Source: Nocardioides sp. REDSEA-S33_B3 (GTDB taxonomy: Bacteria > Actinomycetota > Actinomycetes > Propionibacteriales > Nocardioidaceae). Taken from it: a DNA stretch of 64,000 nucleotides. Positions 55,725-64,000 of this stretch are shown piece after piece. Position 1 is the first letter of the stretch, and each line of letters begins with the position of its first letter. The stretch spans positions 62,001 to 126,000 of the forward strand of contig LUPK01000010.1 of the NCBI GenBank assembly GCA_001627335.1, read 5' to 3'. The notes under the pieces were generated by a model, which had not been told where the DNA came from, did no database searches, and saw only the letters and a list, made by a program, of their open reading frames with translations. A program made the translations under genes and the position numbers.

Positions 55725-56378
55725 ATGGACACCCATCGGGACACCACCAGCCCCGCCCAGCAGCCCGCCCAGCAGCCCGCCGGAGCGCCGGCGTCGGGTC
55801 GGCGTACCCAGGCCGAGCGCAACGCGACCACCAGGGCGGCGCTGGTCGAGGCCGGGCGGCGGCTCTTCAGCACCAAGGGCTTCGCCGACGTCGCCACCGA
55901 CGAGCTGGCGCGGGCAGCCGGGGTGACGCGCGGCGCGCTCTACCACCAGTACGACGGCAAGTCCGGTCTCTTCGCCGCGGTCCTGGAGTCGGTCGAGGCC
56001 GAGGTCGTGGCCCGGGTCTCGGGTGCCATGGACTCATGCGACGACCCGACGGACCCCGCGACCCGGCTGCTCGCCGGGCTCGACGCCTACCTCGACGCGT
56101 GTGCGGACCCGACGATCCACCGCATCACGCTCGTGGAGGGCCCCGCCGCGCTCGGCTGGCGCGCCTGGCGCGAGGTCGGGCACCGGCACGCGATCGGTCT
56201 GGTCGAGGACAGCGTGCGCGCGCTCGCCCCCGCCGAGGCGCCGGTGGCTGCCCTGGCCCACGTGCTGATGGGGGCGCTGGGCGAGGCCGCGCTCTACGTC
56301 GCGGCGGCCGAGGACCCGATCGCCGCCCGCGAGGAGGCACGCGCCGCCGTCCTCGCGCTCGTGCCGGGCCTGTCCTGA
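55725..56378 (+). CDS. TetR/AcrR-family transcriptional regulator
   Basis: A 217-residue repressor-type protein. After a proline/glutamine-rich leader, the DNA-binding domain runs from RNATTRAALVEAGRRLFSTKGF to the recognition helix VTRGALYHQYDGKSGLF. The C-terminal ligand domain is helical with an HRITLVEGPAALGW segment. ATG at 55725 faces the divergent HAD gene with a 22-bp gap, so it probably controls both. The ligand is unknown. Confidence 0.92.
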   Translation: MDTHRDTTSPAQQPAQQPAGAPASGRRTQAERNATTRAALVEAGRRLFSTKGFADVATDELARAAGVTRGALYHQYDGKSGLFAAVLESVEAEVVARVSGAMDSCDDPTDPATRLLAGLDAYLDACADPTIHRITLVEGPAALGWRAWREVGHRHAIGLVEDSVRALAPAEAPVAALAHVLMGALGEAALYVAAAEDPIAAREEARAAVLALVPGLS

Positions 56379-56421
56379 CCCACGCACCCACCCCCGTCAC
56401 GCCGAGCCGGGTCGAGGGGCC

Positions 56422-58206
56422 TCAGCCCGCGGAGACCAGGCCCACGAGGTGGTCGACGACGTGGTCGGCGGCGACGTCGGTGCGCTCGCCGCTGCGACGG
56501 TCCTTGACCTCGACGGTGCCGGACTCGGCCAGGGACTTGCCGACGACCACGATCGTCGGGACCCCGATCAGCTCGGCGTCCTTGAACTTCACGCCGGGGC
56601 TGACCTTGCCGGCGCGGTCGTCGTAGAGGACCTCGACACCTTGCTCGGCGAGCTCGAGCGCGATCCGGTCGGCGGCGGCGAAGACGGCCTCGTCCTTGCC
56701 GGCGGCCACGACGTGCACGTCGGCGGGCGCGACGTTGCGCGGCCAGCACAGCCCGATGTCGTCGAGGGTGCCCTCGGCGATGGCCGCCACCGCGCGGGTG
56801 CAGCCGATGCCGTAGGAGCCCATCGTGACGGTGACCAGCTTGCCGTTCTCGTCGAGGACCTTGAGGTCCAGCGCCTCGGCGTACTTACGACCGAGCTGGA
56901 AGATGTGGCCCATCTCGATGCCGCGGGCGCTCTCCAGCGTGCCGTCGTCGCACCGGGGGCAGGCGTCGCCGTCACGGACCTCGGCGGCCTCGATGGTGCC
57001 GTCGGGGGTGAAGTCACGGCCCACGACCAGGTCGAGGACGTGGCTGCCCTCGACGTCGGCGCCGGTGACCCAGGCCGTGCCTTCGACCACGCGAGGGTCG
57101 ACGAGGTAGCGGATGCCCGCCGCGGCGATGCCGCCGGGACCGATGTAGCCCTTGACCAGGGCGGGGTGCTCCTTGAGCGCCACCTCGTCCATGGGCTCGA
57201 CCTCGATGGGCTCGAGCTGGCCCTCCAGGCGCTTGAGGTCGACCTCGCGGTCGCCGGGCACGCCGATGGCCAGCGCCTCGCGCTCACCGGTGGGATGGCG
57301 CAGCTGGACCAGGACGTTCTTGAGGGTGTCCGCGGCGGCCCAGGGCCGGTCCTCGCGGGGGAACGCCTCGTTGAGGTGCGTCACCAGCGACTCGATGGTG
57401 GGCGTGTCCGGCGTCTGCTCGGCGTGCGCGGCGGGCGCTCCCTCGACGGGCTGGGCCGAGGGAGGACGCACCTCGACGGCCTCCACGTTGGCGGCGTAGT
57501 CGCAGGTGGTGCAGCGGACGTAGGTGTCCTCGCCGACCTCGGCCTTGGCGAGGAACTCCTCCGAGCGCGAGCCGCCCATGGCGCCCGAGGTCGCCTTCAC
57601 CACGACGTACTCGAAACCGAGTCGGTCGAAGATCCGGACGTAGGCGTCGCGGTGCTGCTGGTAGCTCTCCTCCAGACCGGCGTCGTCGACGTCGAAGGAG
57701 TAGGAGTCCTTCATCGTGAACTCGCGCCCGCGCAGCAGGCCGGCGCGGGGCCGTGCCTCGTCGCGGTACTTGGTCTGGATCTGGTAGATCGAGAGCGGCA
57801 GGTCCTTGTAGGAGCTGTAGAGGTCCTTCACCACGAGGGTGAACATCTCCTCGTGCGTGGGGCCGAGGAGGTAGTCGCCGTCCTTGCGGTCCTTGAGGCG
57901 GAAGATGCCGTCGCCGTACTCCGTCCACCGGTTGGTGGCCTCGTAGGGCTCACGGGGAAGCAGCGCGGGGAAGCTGAGCTCCTGGGCGCCGATGGCGTCC
58001 ATCTCCTCGCGCACGATGCCCTCGATGCGGCGCAGCACACGCAGGCCGAGGGGCAGCCAGGTGTAGATGCCCGGGGCGGCGCGACGGATGTAGCCGGCAC
58101 GGACGAGCAGCTTGTGGCTCGGCACCTCGGCGTCGGCGGGGTCCTCGCGCAGGGTGCGCACGAACAGGGACGACATCCGCAGGACGCGGGGGTGACGGGC
58201 GCTCAT
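56422..58206 (-). CDS. proS: Prolyl-tRNA synthetase (bacterial type with editing insertion)
   Basis: A 594-residue class II synthetase charging tRNA-Pro. Motif 1 is around [18 protein letters not shown], motif 2 around [22 protein letters not shown], and motif 3 around [13 protein letters not shown]. The editing (INS) domain occupies about residues 215-385. ATG at 58206 gives a ten-residue extension before the conserved [20 protein letters not shown] at 58176 is the alternative. Its position near rimP-nusA matches M. tuberculosis (Rv2845c). Confidence 0.96.
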   Translation of the reverse strand: MSARHPRVLRMSSLFVRTLREDPADAEVPSHKLLVRAGYIRRAAPGIYTWLPLGLRVLRRIEGIVREEMDAIGAQELSFPALLPREPYEATNRWTEYGDGIFRLKDRKDGDYLLGPTHEEMFTLVVKDLYSSYKDLPLSIYQIQTKYRDEARPRAGLLRGREFTMKDSYSFDVDDAGLEESYQQHRDAYVRIFDRLGFEYVVVKATSGAMGGSRSEEFLAKAEVGEDTYVRCTTCDYAANVEAVEVRPPSAQPVEGAPAAHAEQTPDTPTIESLVTHLNEAFPREDRPWAAADTLKNVLVQLRHPTGEREALAIGVPGDREVDLKRLEGQLEPIEVEPMDEVALKEHPALVKGYIGPGGIAAAGIRYLVDPRVVEGTAWVTGADVEGSHVLDLVVGRDFTPDGTIEAAEVRDGDACPRCDDGTLESARGIEMGHIFQLGRKYAEALDLKVLDENGKLVTVTMGSYGIGCTRAVAAIAEGTLDDIGLCWPRNVAPADVHVVAAGKDEAVFAAADRIALELAEQGVEVLYDDRAGKVSPGVKFKDAELIGVPTIVVVGKSLAESGTVEVKDRRSGERTDVAADHVVDHLVGLVSAG

Positions 58207-58270
58207 GGCCGCAAGGGTACGGCGCCGGGGCGCTCCGGATCGATCCGGTATCCGGTGCCAGACTCGGGTC

Positions 58271-59134
58271 ATGCGCATCGGCATCACCCTCCTGACCGAC
58301 CTGCCGTGGCGGGAGGCGGCTCCGCGCTGGCGCGCCGCCGAAGAGATGGGCTTCGACCACGCCTGGACCTACGACCACCTGGTGTGGGGCGGGCTGCCCG
58401 ACGCGCCGTGGCGGGCGGCGGTGCCGGTGCTGGGCGCCGTCGCCGCGACCACCTCGCGCATCCGCCTGGGCACGCTGGTCGCCTCCCCCAACTTCCGCCA
58501 CCCCTACCAGCTCTTCCGCGAGGCACAGGCACTCGAGGACGTCTCGGACGGTCGCCTGCTGCTCGGCCTCGGCACCGGGGGTGACCTGGACTCTCGCCTG
58601 CTGGCGCAGCCGGAGATGTCAGTGCGCGAGCGGGTCGACCGGTTCCAGGAGGACGTCGACCTGCTGGTGCGGTTGCGCTCGGAGGACCACGTCGACGCCG
58701 ACGGGCGCTGGTTCTCCGTCCGTGACGCGCGCACGCTGCCGGGCCTGGACCGCACTCCCCTGCTGGTGGCCGGCAACGGGCCGCGGTCGGTGCGGTACGC
58801 CGCGCGGGTCGCCGACGGGTGGGTGACGACCGGCCCCTCGACCGGCACGGTCGAGGAGTGGCTGGATGGGCTGGCCGCGAGCAGCCGGGTGCTCGACGAC
58901 GCGCTGGAGGGTCGGGTCCTCCCCCGCTACGTGCTGCTGGACTCGGCGGGCACGCTGTTCGGCGGCGCCGGGCGCATGTCGCTGTCGAGCGTGGAGCTCT
59001 TCACCGACCTCGTCGGGCGGGTGGCCGAGCTCGGCTTCACCGACGCGATCACGCACTGGCCGCGGCCGGAGGCGCCGTACGCCGCCGACGAGCGGGTCCT
59101 CGAGCAGGTGGCGGCGCTGCTGCCGACGCTGTGA
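58271..59134 (+). CDS. LLM-class (luciferase-like) flavin-dependent oxidoreductase
   Basis: A 287-residue TIM-barrel oxidoreductase, probably F420- or FMN-dependent. It begins [13 protein letters not shown], with [58 protein letters not shown] and the later [21 protein letters not shown], all typical of the family. F420 is common in this phylum but the cofactor cannot be read directly. The start is ATG 58271. The gene is divergent from proS. Confidence 0.92.
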   Translation: MRIGITLLTDLPWREAAPRWRAAEEMGFDHAWTYDHLVWGGLPDAPWRAAVPVLGAVAATTSRIRLGTLVASPNFRHPYQLFREAQALEDVSDGRLLLGLGTGGDLDSRLLAQPEMSVRERVDRFQEDVDLLVRLRSEDHVDADGRWFSVRDARTLPGLDRTPLLVAGNGPRSVRYAARVADGWVTTGPSTGTVEEWLDGLAASSRVLDDALEGRVLPRYVLLDSAGTLFGGAGRMSLSSVELFTDLVGRVAELGFTDAITHWPRPEAPYAADERVLEQVAALLPTL

Positions 59135-59158
59135 CCCGCTCGGCCGGGGTGCGGGCGC

Positions 59159-59521
59159 TCAGCCGCGGGCGGTGCGCCACATGGCGCGGATCATCGGCCA
59201 CTGCAGCGGCAGCCGGGCCAGGGTGAGCGCCTTCCAGGCGGGCTTGTCGCCGGCCATGGCGTCCACGGCCATCTGCACGTTGGCCGGGTAGACACCCACG
59301 AGCAGCCCGACGCCGGCCAGCGCGGCCACCTTGCGGGTCTGCGGCACCGCCAGGCCCGCGGCGCACGCCAGCTCAGCGTAGCCGCTCCACACGATCATCT
59401 CGCGGTGTGCCGGCACCCACGCCGGCATCGCCGGCTCGAAGACCTGCGGTCGGACGAGGTGCAGCACCCCGTTGACGGTGAAGGCGGTGGCGACGAGGCG
59501 GGCGGTGCGGGAGAGGGTCAC
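59159..59521 (-). CDS. DoxX-family small membrane protein
   Basis: A 120-residue protein with four hydrophobic segments. AFTVNGVLHLVRPQVFEPAMP and VWSGYAELACAAGLAVP are the recognisable DoxX-like segments, and KKAWK-type basic loops follow. DoxX-like proteins have been tied to redox stress and siderophore/thiol systems in mycobacteria, but the role here is unknown. It lies just downstream of the GNAT gene on the same strand, 13 bp away. Confidence 0.85.
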   Translation of the reverse strand: MTLSRTARLVATAFTVNGVLHLVRPQVFEPAMPAWVPAHREMIVWSGYAELACAAGLAVPQTRKVAALAGVGLLVGVYPANVQMAVDAMAGDKPAWKALTLARLPLQWPMIRAMWRTARG

Positions 59522-59534
59522 GCGTCACAGCCTG

Positions 59535-60380
59535 TCAGAACATGATGGTGGAGAAGCGTGCCGTCTCGGCGAAGCCTACCGAGCGGTACGCGCGGCGCGC
59601 CGGCTCGTTCCACTCGTTGACGTAGAGCGACACCGTCGGCGCGATCTCGCGGCGCACGAGCTCGACCACCGCTGCCATGCCTGCCAAGGCCAGGCCCTCG
59701 CCGCGCCGGTCCGGCGGGACCCAGACCCCCTGGATCTGCGCCGCGGTCGGAGAGGCGCACGCCACCTCGGCCTTGAAGACCAACCTGCCCTCGTCGAAGC
59801 GGGCGAAGGACCAGCCGCGGCTGACCAGCTGGGTGACGCGCGCGCGGTAGAGGTCGGCCCCGCCGCCGATCTCCGGGGAGAGACCGACCTCCTCGGTGTA
59901 CATCGCCACGCACGCGGGGTACAGCTCGGCCATGTCCTCCCGCGTGGTGCGGCGTACCCGGGGGTCGGGCGCCACCAGCGGCGGACCGGCGATCTCGAGG
60001 TGCGGCTGCTGCCAGCGGATCTCGCGGGGCTTGGTCCAGGTCGTGGCGACGGCCTGCCAGAAGGCCTTGACCGCGTCGTGGGGCCCGACGACCGTGGACG
60101 CCATCCGCCCCTTGGACATCGCCCTCTCGGCGAAGGCTCGCGCGTCGTCGGGGGTGGCTTGGACGGGCACGAGGTTGGCCCCGACGTGGCAGGCGGCCCG
60201 CATCCGGCCGCCCTCGAAGCGGCCCCACACCTCACCGCCGAGCCAGCGCGGCTCGAGGCTCGTGGTGCGTGCGCGGTAGTCGGCGAAGACGTTGACCACC
60301 GGGTCGCGGCCGGCCAGGGCCAGGAACTCCTCGAGGTCCGCGACGCCGAGGGGACGGACGCCGTCGCGGGTGGTCAGCAC
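59535..60380 (-). CDS. DUF4081-GNAT acetyltransferase (ispG neighbour)
   Basis: A 281-residue protein with an N-terminal DUF4081 domain (VADLEEFLALAGRDPVVNVFADYRAR, about 1-130) and a C-terminal GNAT domain. The acetyl-CoA loop is IQGVWVPPDRRGEGLALAGM and the final strand is SLYVNEWNEPARRAYRSVGF. The same two-domain protein lies next to ispG in M. tuberculosis (Rv2867c). The acceptor is unknown. It is probably cotranscribed with ispG upstream (64-bp gap). Confidence 0.92.
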   Translation of the reverse strand: MLTTRDGVRPLGVADLEEFLALAGRDPVVNVFADYRARTTSLEPRWLGGEVWGRFEGGRMRAACHVGANLVPVQATPDDARAFAERAMSKGRMASTVVGPHDAVKAFWQAVATTWTKPREIRWQQPHLEIAGPPLVAPDPRVRRTTREDMAELYPACVAMYTEEVGLSPEIGGGADLYRARVTQLVSRGWSFARFDEGRLVFKAEVACASPTAAQIQGVWVPPDRRGEGLALAGMAAVVELVRREIAPTVSLYVNEWNEPARRAYRSVGFAETARFSTIMF

Positions 60381-60444
60381 GCGGGCAGCCTACGGCGTAC
60401 GACGAAGGGCTCGTGGCCGCTCGGCCGTGGCGGACACCGGCGGG

Positions 60445-61596
60445 TCAGCCGACCGTGACCTCGGCGGTGCCGCCGTCGACGGCCTCCATGCCCTCGGCGA
60501 TGCGCATGGCCTCCTCGATGAGCGTCTCCACGATCTTCGACTCCGGCACGGTCTTGATGACCTCGCCCTTGACGAAGATCTGGCCCTTGCCGTTGCCCGA
60601 GGCGACGCCCAGGTCGGCCTCGCGGGCCTCGCCCGGGCCGTTGACGACGCAGCCCATGACGGCCACGCGCAGCGGGACCTCGAGCCCGTCGAGACCGGCG
60701 GTGACCTCGTCGGCGAGCTTGTAGACGTCGACCTGCGCGCGGCCGCAGCTGGGGCAGGAGACGATCTCGAGGCGGCGCGGCTTGAGGTTGAGGCTCTCGA
60801 GGATCTGGATGCCGACCTTGACCTCCTCGACCGGCGGCGCGGAGAGGCTGACGCGGATGGTGTCGCCGATCCCCTGGCTCAGCAGCGCGCCGAAGGCGGT
60901 CGCGGACTTGATGGTGCCCTGGAAGGCGGGGCCCGCCTCGGTGACGCCGAGGTGGAGCGGCCAGTCGCCCTCGGCGGCGAGCATCTCGTAGGCGCGCACC
61001 ATCACGACCGGGTCGTTGTGCTTGACCGAGATCTTGAAGTCGCGGAAGCCGTGCTCCTCGAAGAGGCTGGCCTCCCACTTGGCGGACTCGACCAGCGCCT
61101 CGGGGGTCGCCTTGCCGTACTTCTCCAGCAGGCGCTTGTCGAGGCTGCCGGCGTTGACGCCGATGCGGATGCTCGTGCCGTGGTCGGCGGCCTCCTTGGC
61201 GATCTGCTTGACCTGGTCGTCGAAGGCACGGATGTTGCCCGGGTTGACGCGGACCGCCGCGCAGCCGGCCTCGATGGCGGCGTAGACGTACTTGGGCTGG
61301 AAGTGGATGTCGGCGATGACCGGGATCTGCGCCTTCTGGGCGATCGCCGGCAGCGCGTCGGCGTCGTCCTGGCTGGGGCACGCGACACGCACGATGTCGC
61401 AGCCGCTGGCCGTCAGCTCGGCGATCTGCTGCAGGGTCGCGTTGACGTCGGAGGTCAGCGTCGTGGTCATCGACTGGACCGAGATCGGGTGGTCCGAGCC
61501 CACCCCGACCTTCCCGACCTGGATCTGGCGGGTCTGACGGCGCGGGGCCAGCACCGGCGGAGGGGCGGACGGCATCCCGAGGCTGATCGAGGTCAT
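60445..61596 (-). CDS. ispG: 4-hydroxy-3-methylbut-2-enyl diphosphate synthase (GcpE)
   Basis: A 383-residue [4Fe-4S] enzyme of the MEP isoprenoid pathway. The TIM-barrel part begins with [20 protein letters not shown] and the cluster domain has CPSCGR and [11 protein letters not shown]. The start is ATG 61596. In related actinobacteria ispG directly follows rip1; here a 1.2-kb cassette separates them, so ispG must rely on its own promoter or readthrough. ErpA encoded at 22.2 kb is a plausible cluster donor. Confidence 0.97.
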   Translation of the reverse strand: MTSISLGMPSAPPPVLAPRRQTRQIQVGKVGVGSDHPISVQSMTTTLTSDVNATLQQIAELTASGCDIVRVACPSQDDADALPAIAQKAQIPVIADIHFQPKYVYAAIEAGCAAVRVNPGNIRAFDDQVKQIAKEAADHGTSIRIGVNAGSLDKRLLEKYGKATPEALVESAKWEASLFEEHGFRDFKISVKHNDPVVMVRAYEMLAAEGDWPLHLGVTEAGPAFQGTIKSATAFGALLSQGIGDTIRVSLSAPPVEEVKVGIQILESLNLKPRRLEIVSCPSCGRAQVDVYKLADEVTAGLDGLEVPLRVAVMGCVVNGPGEAREADLGVASGNGKGQIFVKGEVIKTVPESKIVETLIEEAMRIAEGMEAVDGGTAEVTVG

Positions 61597-61623
61597 GGCT
61601 CCCAGGCTACTCAGTGGGGTGCG

Positions 61624-61677
61624 GTGGGACGTCATACGGAGGGGACGTCCACTGCCGCTGTACGTATGACGTCCCAC
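61624..61677. repeat. Palindromic element A
   Basis: The perfect 15-bp stem GTGGGACGTCATACG (61624-61638) pairs with 61663-61677 around a 24-nt loop containing GGACGTCCACT. It lies 27 bp upstream of the ispG start. Confidence 0.85.
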
Positions 61678-61693
61678 GCGGTCGGCTCAGGAG

Positions 61694-61740
61694 GTCATAC
61701 GGACGGGAGGTCCACTGCCGTCGTACGTATGACGTCCCAC
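61694..61740. repeat. Palindromic element B (5' arm shortened)
   Basis: The right arm CGTATGACGTCCCAC (61726-61740) is identical to that of element A, but the left arm keeps only GTCATACG (61694-61701). The loop is again 24 nt with GAGGTCCACT. It is in the same orientation as A, 16 bp away. Confidence 0.8.
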
Positions 61741-61746
61741 GCGGGC

Positions 61747-62688
61747 TCAGGCAGCGCGCCGGAACCCTGCGGCGACCATGGCCTCCTCGACCTGGTCCAG
61801 GAACGCTTCACGCTCCAGGCGAAAGCCCAGGAGTGGGAGCCGCAGCACCCGGTCGCCCTGCATGGTCAGGGCGTTCTGGCGCAGCGCGTCGCCGACGACG
61901 TTCTCGGCCCATGAGTGGTGGATGCCGTCGACCTCGACGACGAGGCGGAACTGCGGCCAGTAGAGGTCGAGGTAGTAGCGACCCCGGCCGTCTCGACGCA
62001 GCACCTGACGGGCCGGAGCCGGAAGGCCACGCTCGCGCAGTGCACGCGCGACGTCGAGCTCGCCCAGCGACCGAGCGCCGTCCAGCAGCTCGTTGACGAG
62101 CTCGTGGAGCAATGGGCGGCGCCGGTCGCGCCGGACCCGCAACAGCTCCAGGCCGAGCTGCTCGGGGCGCACGAGCCCCTGCTGGACCGCCGCGGTGACG
62201 ACGTACGTCGCCTCGCGGTCGGTCCTCGCCCATAGCGCCGCCCGGAGGGCTGCGACGGCCGGTCGGGTCCTGGGGATGCCCGGGCCCTCCACGCGGTCCG
62301 CGGCGGACCACCGTCGGGTCTGGCGGACGTCGTACTCGCGACGATGGCGGATGCGCGCCCCGCGCGGGACCGAGACCCTCACCCGGCCCTCGTCGAAGCG
62401 TTGGAGGCCGGAGGCGACCAACGAGGACGCACCGTCCAGCATCGCCCGGGGGCCGCCGACGAACAGGGCCGCCCAGCGATGGCTGTCGCTGCTGAGGGGT
62501 CCGTTGTGGACGCAGACCGCCTGGTCACCCACACGCGCCCAGCGACGCGCCCTGATCTCCCTCGCGACCAGCCACCGGGGAACGCCCAGCGCGTAGAGCT
62601 GGCGGCGCGAGACGACGGCTCCTTGGGTCTCCGCCGCCGCGCGTGCGGCTTGCAGGAGCTCGTGGTCGATGCTGGTCGAGGTGGGCAT
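61747..62688 (-). CDS. AbiEi-N / DUF559 (Vsr-like) putative endonuclease
   Basis: A 313-residue protein. The N-terminal winged-helix-like segment (AVVSRRQLYALGVPRWLVAREIR, about 24-46) matches the domain at the front of AbiEi antitoxins. A middle helical region follows, and the C-terminal DUF559 domain is related to Vsr-type PD-(D/E)xK nucleases: D241 before YWPQFRLV, then E252, D254, H257 and H258 in EVDGIHH, plus GDRVLRL. The active-site residues look intact. ATG at 62688 is used. It is bounded by palindromes A, B and C. It lies between rip1 and ispG, where mycobacteria have no gene. Substrate DNA unknown. Confidence 0.85.
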   Translation of the reverse strand: MPTSTSIDHELLQAARAAAETQGAVVSRRQLYALGVPRWLVAREIRARRWARVGDQAVCVHNGPLSSDSHRWAALFVGGPRAMLDGASSLVASGLQRFDEGRVRVSVPRGARIRHRREYDVRQTRRWSAADRVEGPGIPRTRPAVAALRAALWARTDREATYVVTAAVQQGLVRPEQLGLELLRVRRDRRRPLLHELVNELLDGARSLGELDVARALRERGLPAPARQVLRRDGRGRYYLDLYWPQFRLVVEVDGIHHSWAENVVGDALRQNALTMQGDRVLRLPLLGFRLEREAFLDQVEEAMVAAGFRRAA

Positions 62689-62796
62689 CCCTCGACGATC
62701 CCCGGCGCCGTCGGGTGTCAGGCGGGTCGTCAGGTGGGCTGTGGATCCGCGTGCGTCGGAGCGGCCTGTGGACGTGCGGCGGGCTGCGGCGGCACC

Positions 62797-62850
62797 GTGG
62801 GACGTCATACGAGACGCAGGAGTGGACGTCCTGTGCGTATGACGTCCCGC
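62797..62850. repeat. Palindromic element C (inverted relative to A and B)
   Basis: GTGGGACGTCATACG (62797-62811) pairs with 62836-62850 with one G-T wobble. The 24-nt loop contains AGTGGACGTCC, the reverse complement of the loop core in element A, so C is inverted. It lies 109 bp upstream of the DUF559 gene and 31 bp from the rip1 stop. Confidence 0.85.
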
Positions 62851-62880
62851 CGCGTGCGGCCAAGGGCGCCCCGCGACCGA

Positions 62881-64000
62881 TCAGGCGTCGAACTGCACGG
62901 GCACGACCAGGTCGCCGACGATCAGCACGACGCCCATGACGAGCAGGGCGGAGGCGACGACGTAGGCGACCGGCAGGAGCTTGGCGGCGTCGACGTAGCC
63001 GGGGTCGGGACGGCGGAACAGGCGCGCCCAGCCGCGACGGACCCACTCCCAGGTCGCGGAGGCGATGTGGCCGCCGTCGAGCGGCAGCAGCGGCAGGAAG
63101 TTGAACAGGCCGATGAAGAGGTTGAAGCCCGCGACCAGGCCGGCCAGCGAGACCGCCTTCTCGGCCACGTCGAGCTGGTCGGTGGACGACACGGTGCCGG
63201 CGATCCGGCCGCCGCCGACGATCGAGACCGGGCTGTCGATCGCGCGCTCCTCGACGCCGACGATCGCCTTGGCCACGCCCCAGACCTTGACCGGCAACTG
63301 GCCGAGCGCGACCACGGTGTCCTTGGTCATCCCGGCCATCTGGCGCGCGGTGTAGATCGGCCCGCCGGTCTCGGTGACGTAGCGGACTGTGGGGGTCACA
63401 CCGAGGAAGCCGACCTCGGTGAGCGTCTCGGTGGAGTCGCCGGTCGGGCGGGCCTGGACGGTCGTGGAGGTCTCGCCGGTCAGCAGCTGCCCGTCGCGCT
63501 CGTAGCCGATCACCGCGTCGCCGTCGGCGTTGCCGCGGATCAGCTCGCGCAGCTGGTCCCAGCCGGTGACCGGGGTGCCGTTGAACGAGGTGACGACGTC
63601 ACCGGGCCGCAGGCCGGCTTCGTACGCCGGAGCCAGCGGGTCGGAGTCGGTGCACGCCCGTCCCTCCTCGGTGAAGGGGATGACGCACTCGGAGACGGTG
63701 TCGATGACCGGCGGACCGGCCTCGGCCTCGATGTCGACGACGTTGCCGTAGGTGGCGTAGATGCCCCAGAACAGCGCGAACGCGATGAGGATGTTGACCG
63801 ACGGGCCGCCGGCCATCACGACGATCTTCTTCCACGGCGGCAGCTTGTAGAACAGCCGGTCCTCGTCGCCGGGCTGCACGAGCTCCCACTCCGCGGCGCG
63901 GGCGTCGGAGATCAGCTGGGTGAACAAGCCGGTGTTGGACTTCCGCACCCGCGTGACCTGCTGGCCCTCGGCGTCGTAGGTGACCTCGCCGAGCTCGGCG
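62881..64000 (-). CDS. rip1: Site-2 intramembrane zinc protease (Rip1/RseP type), N-terminus off the right edge
   Basis: A partial M50 protease of at least 373 residues. The window has a cytoplasmic/loop part, a membrane helix (KKIVVMAGGPSVNILIAFALF), a PDZ-like domain (YEAGLRPGDVVTSFNGTPV), further helices, the third catalytic segment FLPLLPLDGGH and the final helix. The HExxH motif must lie just outside the window. It cleaves anti-sigma factors and other single-pass proteins in mycobacteria (Rv2869c). The frame is open to position 64000. It is upstream of ispG in the usual order but separated from it by the DUF559 cassette. Confidence 0.94.
   Translation of the reverse strand, partial: AELGEVTYDAEGQQVTRVRKSNTGLFTQLISDARAAEWELVQPGDEDRLFYKLPPWKKIVVMAGGPSVNILIAFALFWGIYATYGNVVDIEAEAGPPVIDTVSECVIPFTEEGRACTDSDPLAPAYEAGLRPGDVVTSFNGTPVTGWDQLRELIRGNADGDAVIGYERDGQLLTGETSTTVQARPTGDSTETLTEVGFLGVTPTVRYVTETGGPIYTARQMAGMTKDTVVALGQLPVKVWGVAKAIVGVEERAIDSPVSIVGGGRIAGTVSSTDQLDVAEKAVSLAGLVAGFNLFIGLFNFLPLLPLDGGHIASATWEWVRRGWARLFRRPDPGYVDAAKLLPVAYVVASALLVMGVVLIVGDLVVPVQFDA

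Larger units (their letters stand above)
61624..62850. mobile_element. Candidate palindrome-bounded cassette carrying a DUF559 endonuclease gene
   Basis: Three related palindromes bound one gene: two in tandem on its 3' side (61624-61677, 61694-61740) and one in opposite orientation on its 5' side (62797-62850). The unit lies between rip1 and ispG, which are adjacent in mycobacteria, so it looks inserted. The arrangement recalls REP elements flanking RAYT transposase genes, but with a different enzyme. No target-site duplication was established. Confidence 0.4.

Overview
This 64 kb window is one gapless, very GC-rich stretch of an actinobacterial chromosome. GTG and TTG starts are frequent, genes often overlap by 4 bp, and several start codons sit 6-8 bp after a TANNNT box. 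Gene order suggests a Nocardioidaceae-like (Nocardioides-type) organism. Two blocks recalled from Mycobacterium tuberculosis gene order are recognisable: Rv2190c-Rv2205c (NlpC/P60, UvrC-like nuclease, trpD, ctaE-qcrCAB, ctaC, adoK, A-type Fe-S carrier, glycerate kinase) and Rv2773c-Rv2869c in pieces (dapB, M16 peptidase, pnp, rpsO, ribF, truB, rbfA, infB, ylxR, nusA, rimP, proS, GNAT, ispG, rip1). No rRNA, tRNA, CRISPR array, prophage or classical insertion sequence was found. The genus is an inference from style and synteny, not from a marker gene.

Layout. 1-9.8 kb: a secreted NlpC/P60 peptidoglycan hydrolase with three GTCACA boxes upstream, two multi-spanning membrane proteins, a NYN-domain protein, an exonuclease/GIY-YIG fusion coupled to an Lrp-type sensor domain, trpD and a receiver-like protein. 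9.8-19.3 kb: the respiratory bcc-aa3 supercomplex, with ctaG, ctaE-qcrC-qcrA-qcrB facing ctaC-ctaD-ctaF; between them lies a damaged lipoprotein gene. 19.4-29 kb: an unusual cysteine-desulfurase-like protein without the PLP lysine coupled to a TusA-like protein, adenosine kinase, A-type Fe-S carrier, glycerate kinase, a VWA membrane protein, nadA and a GAF histidine kinase. 29-37 kb: a PspA-HtpX-PspAB envelope-stress operon, DUF3043, AzlC/AzlD, dapB, and a methyltransferase/SatD/membrane-protein set with direct-repeat operators.

37-53.6 kb: the RNA-metabolism and translation region (M16, pnp, rpsO, then ribF, truB, rbfA, infB, ylxR, nusA, rimP), all on the minus strand, interrupted by an accessory molybdopterin oxidoreductase plus membrane protein between rpsO and ribF, and by a small HTH/kinase-like protein with DUF1059 between ribF and truB. 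53.7-60.4 kb: a small putative lipoprotein and a DUF4439 protein, HAD hydrolase/TetR pair, proS, LLM oxidoreductase, DoxX and a GNAT protein. 60.4-64 kb: ispG and rip1 (partial, running off the right edge), separated by a cassette holding a DUF559-type endonuclease gene bounded by long-stem palindromes in inverted orientation. That cassette is the most unusual feature of the window.

Limits: assignments come from reading motifs, not database searches. Start codons were chosen from ribosome-binding sites, overlaps or family length and could shift by a few codons.
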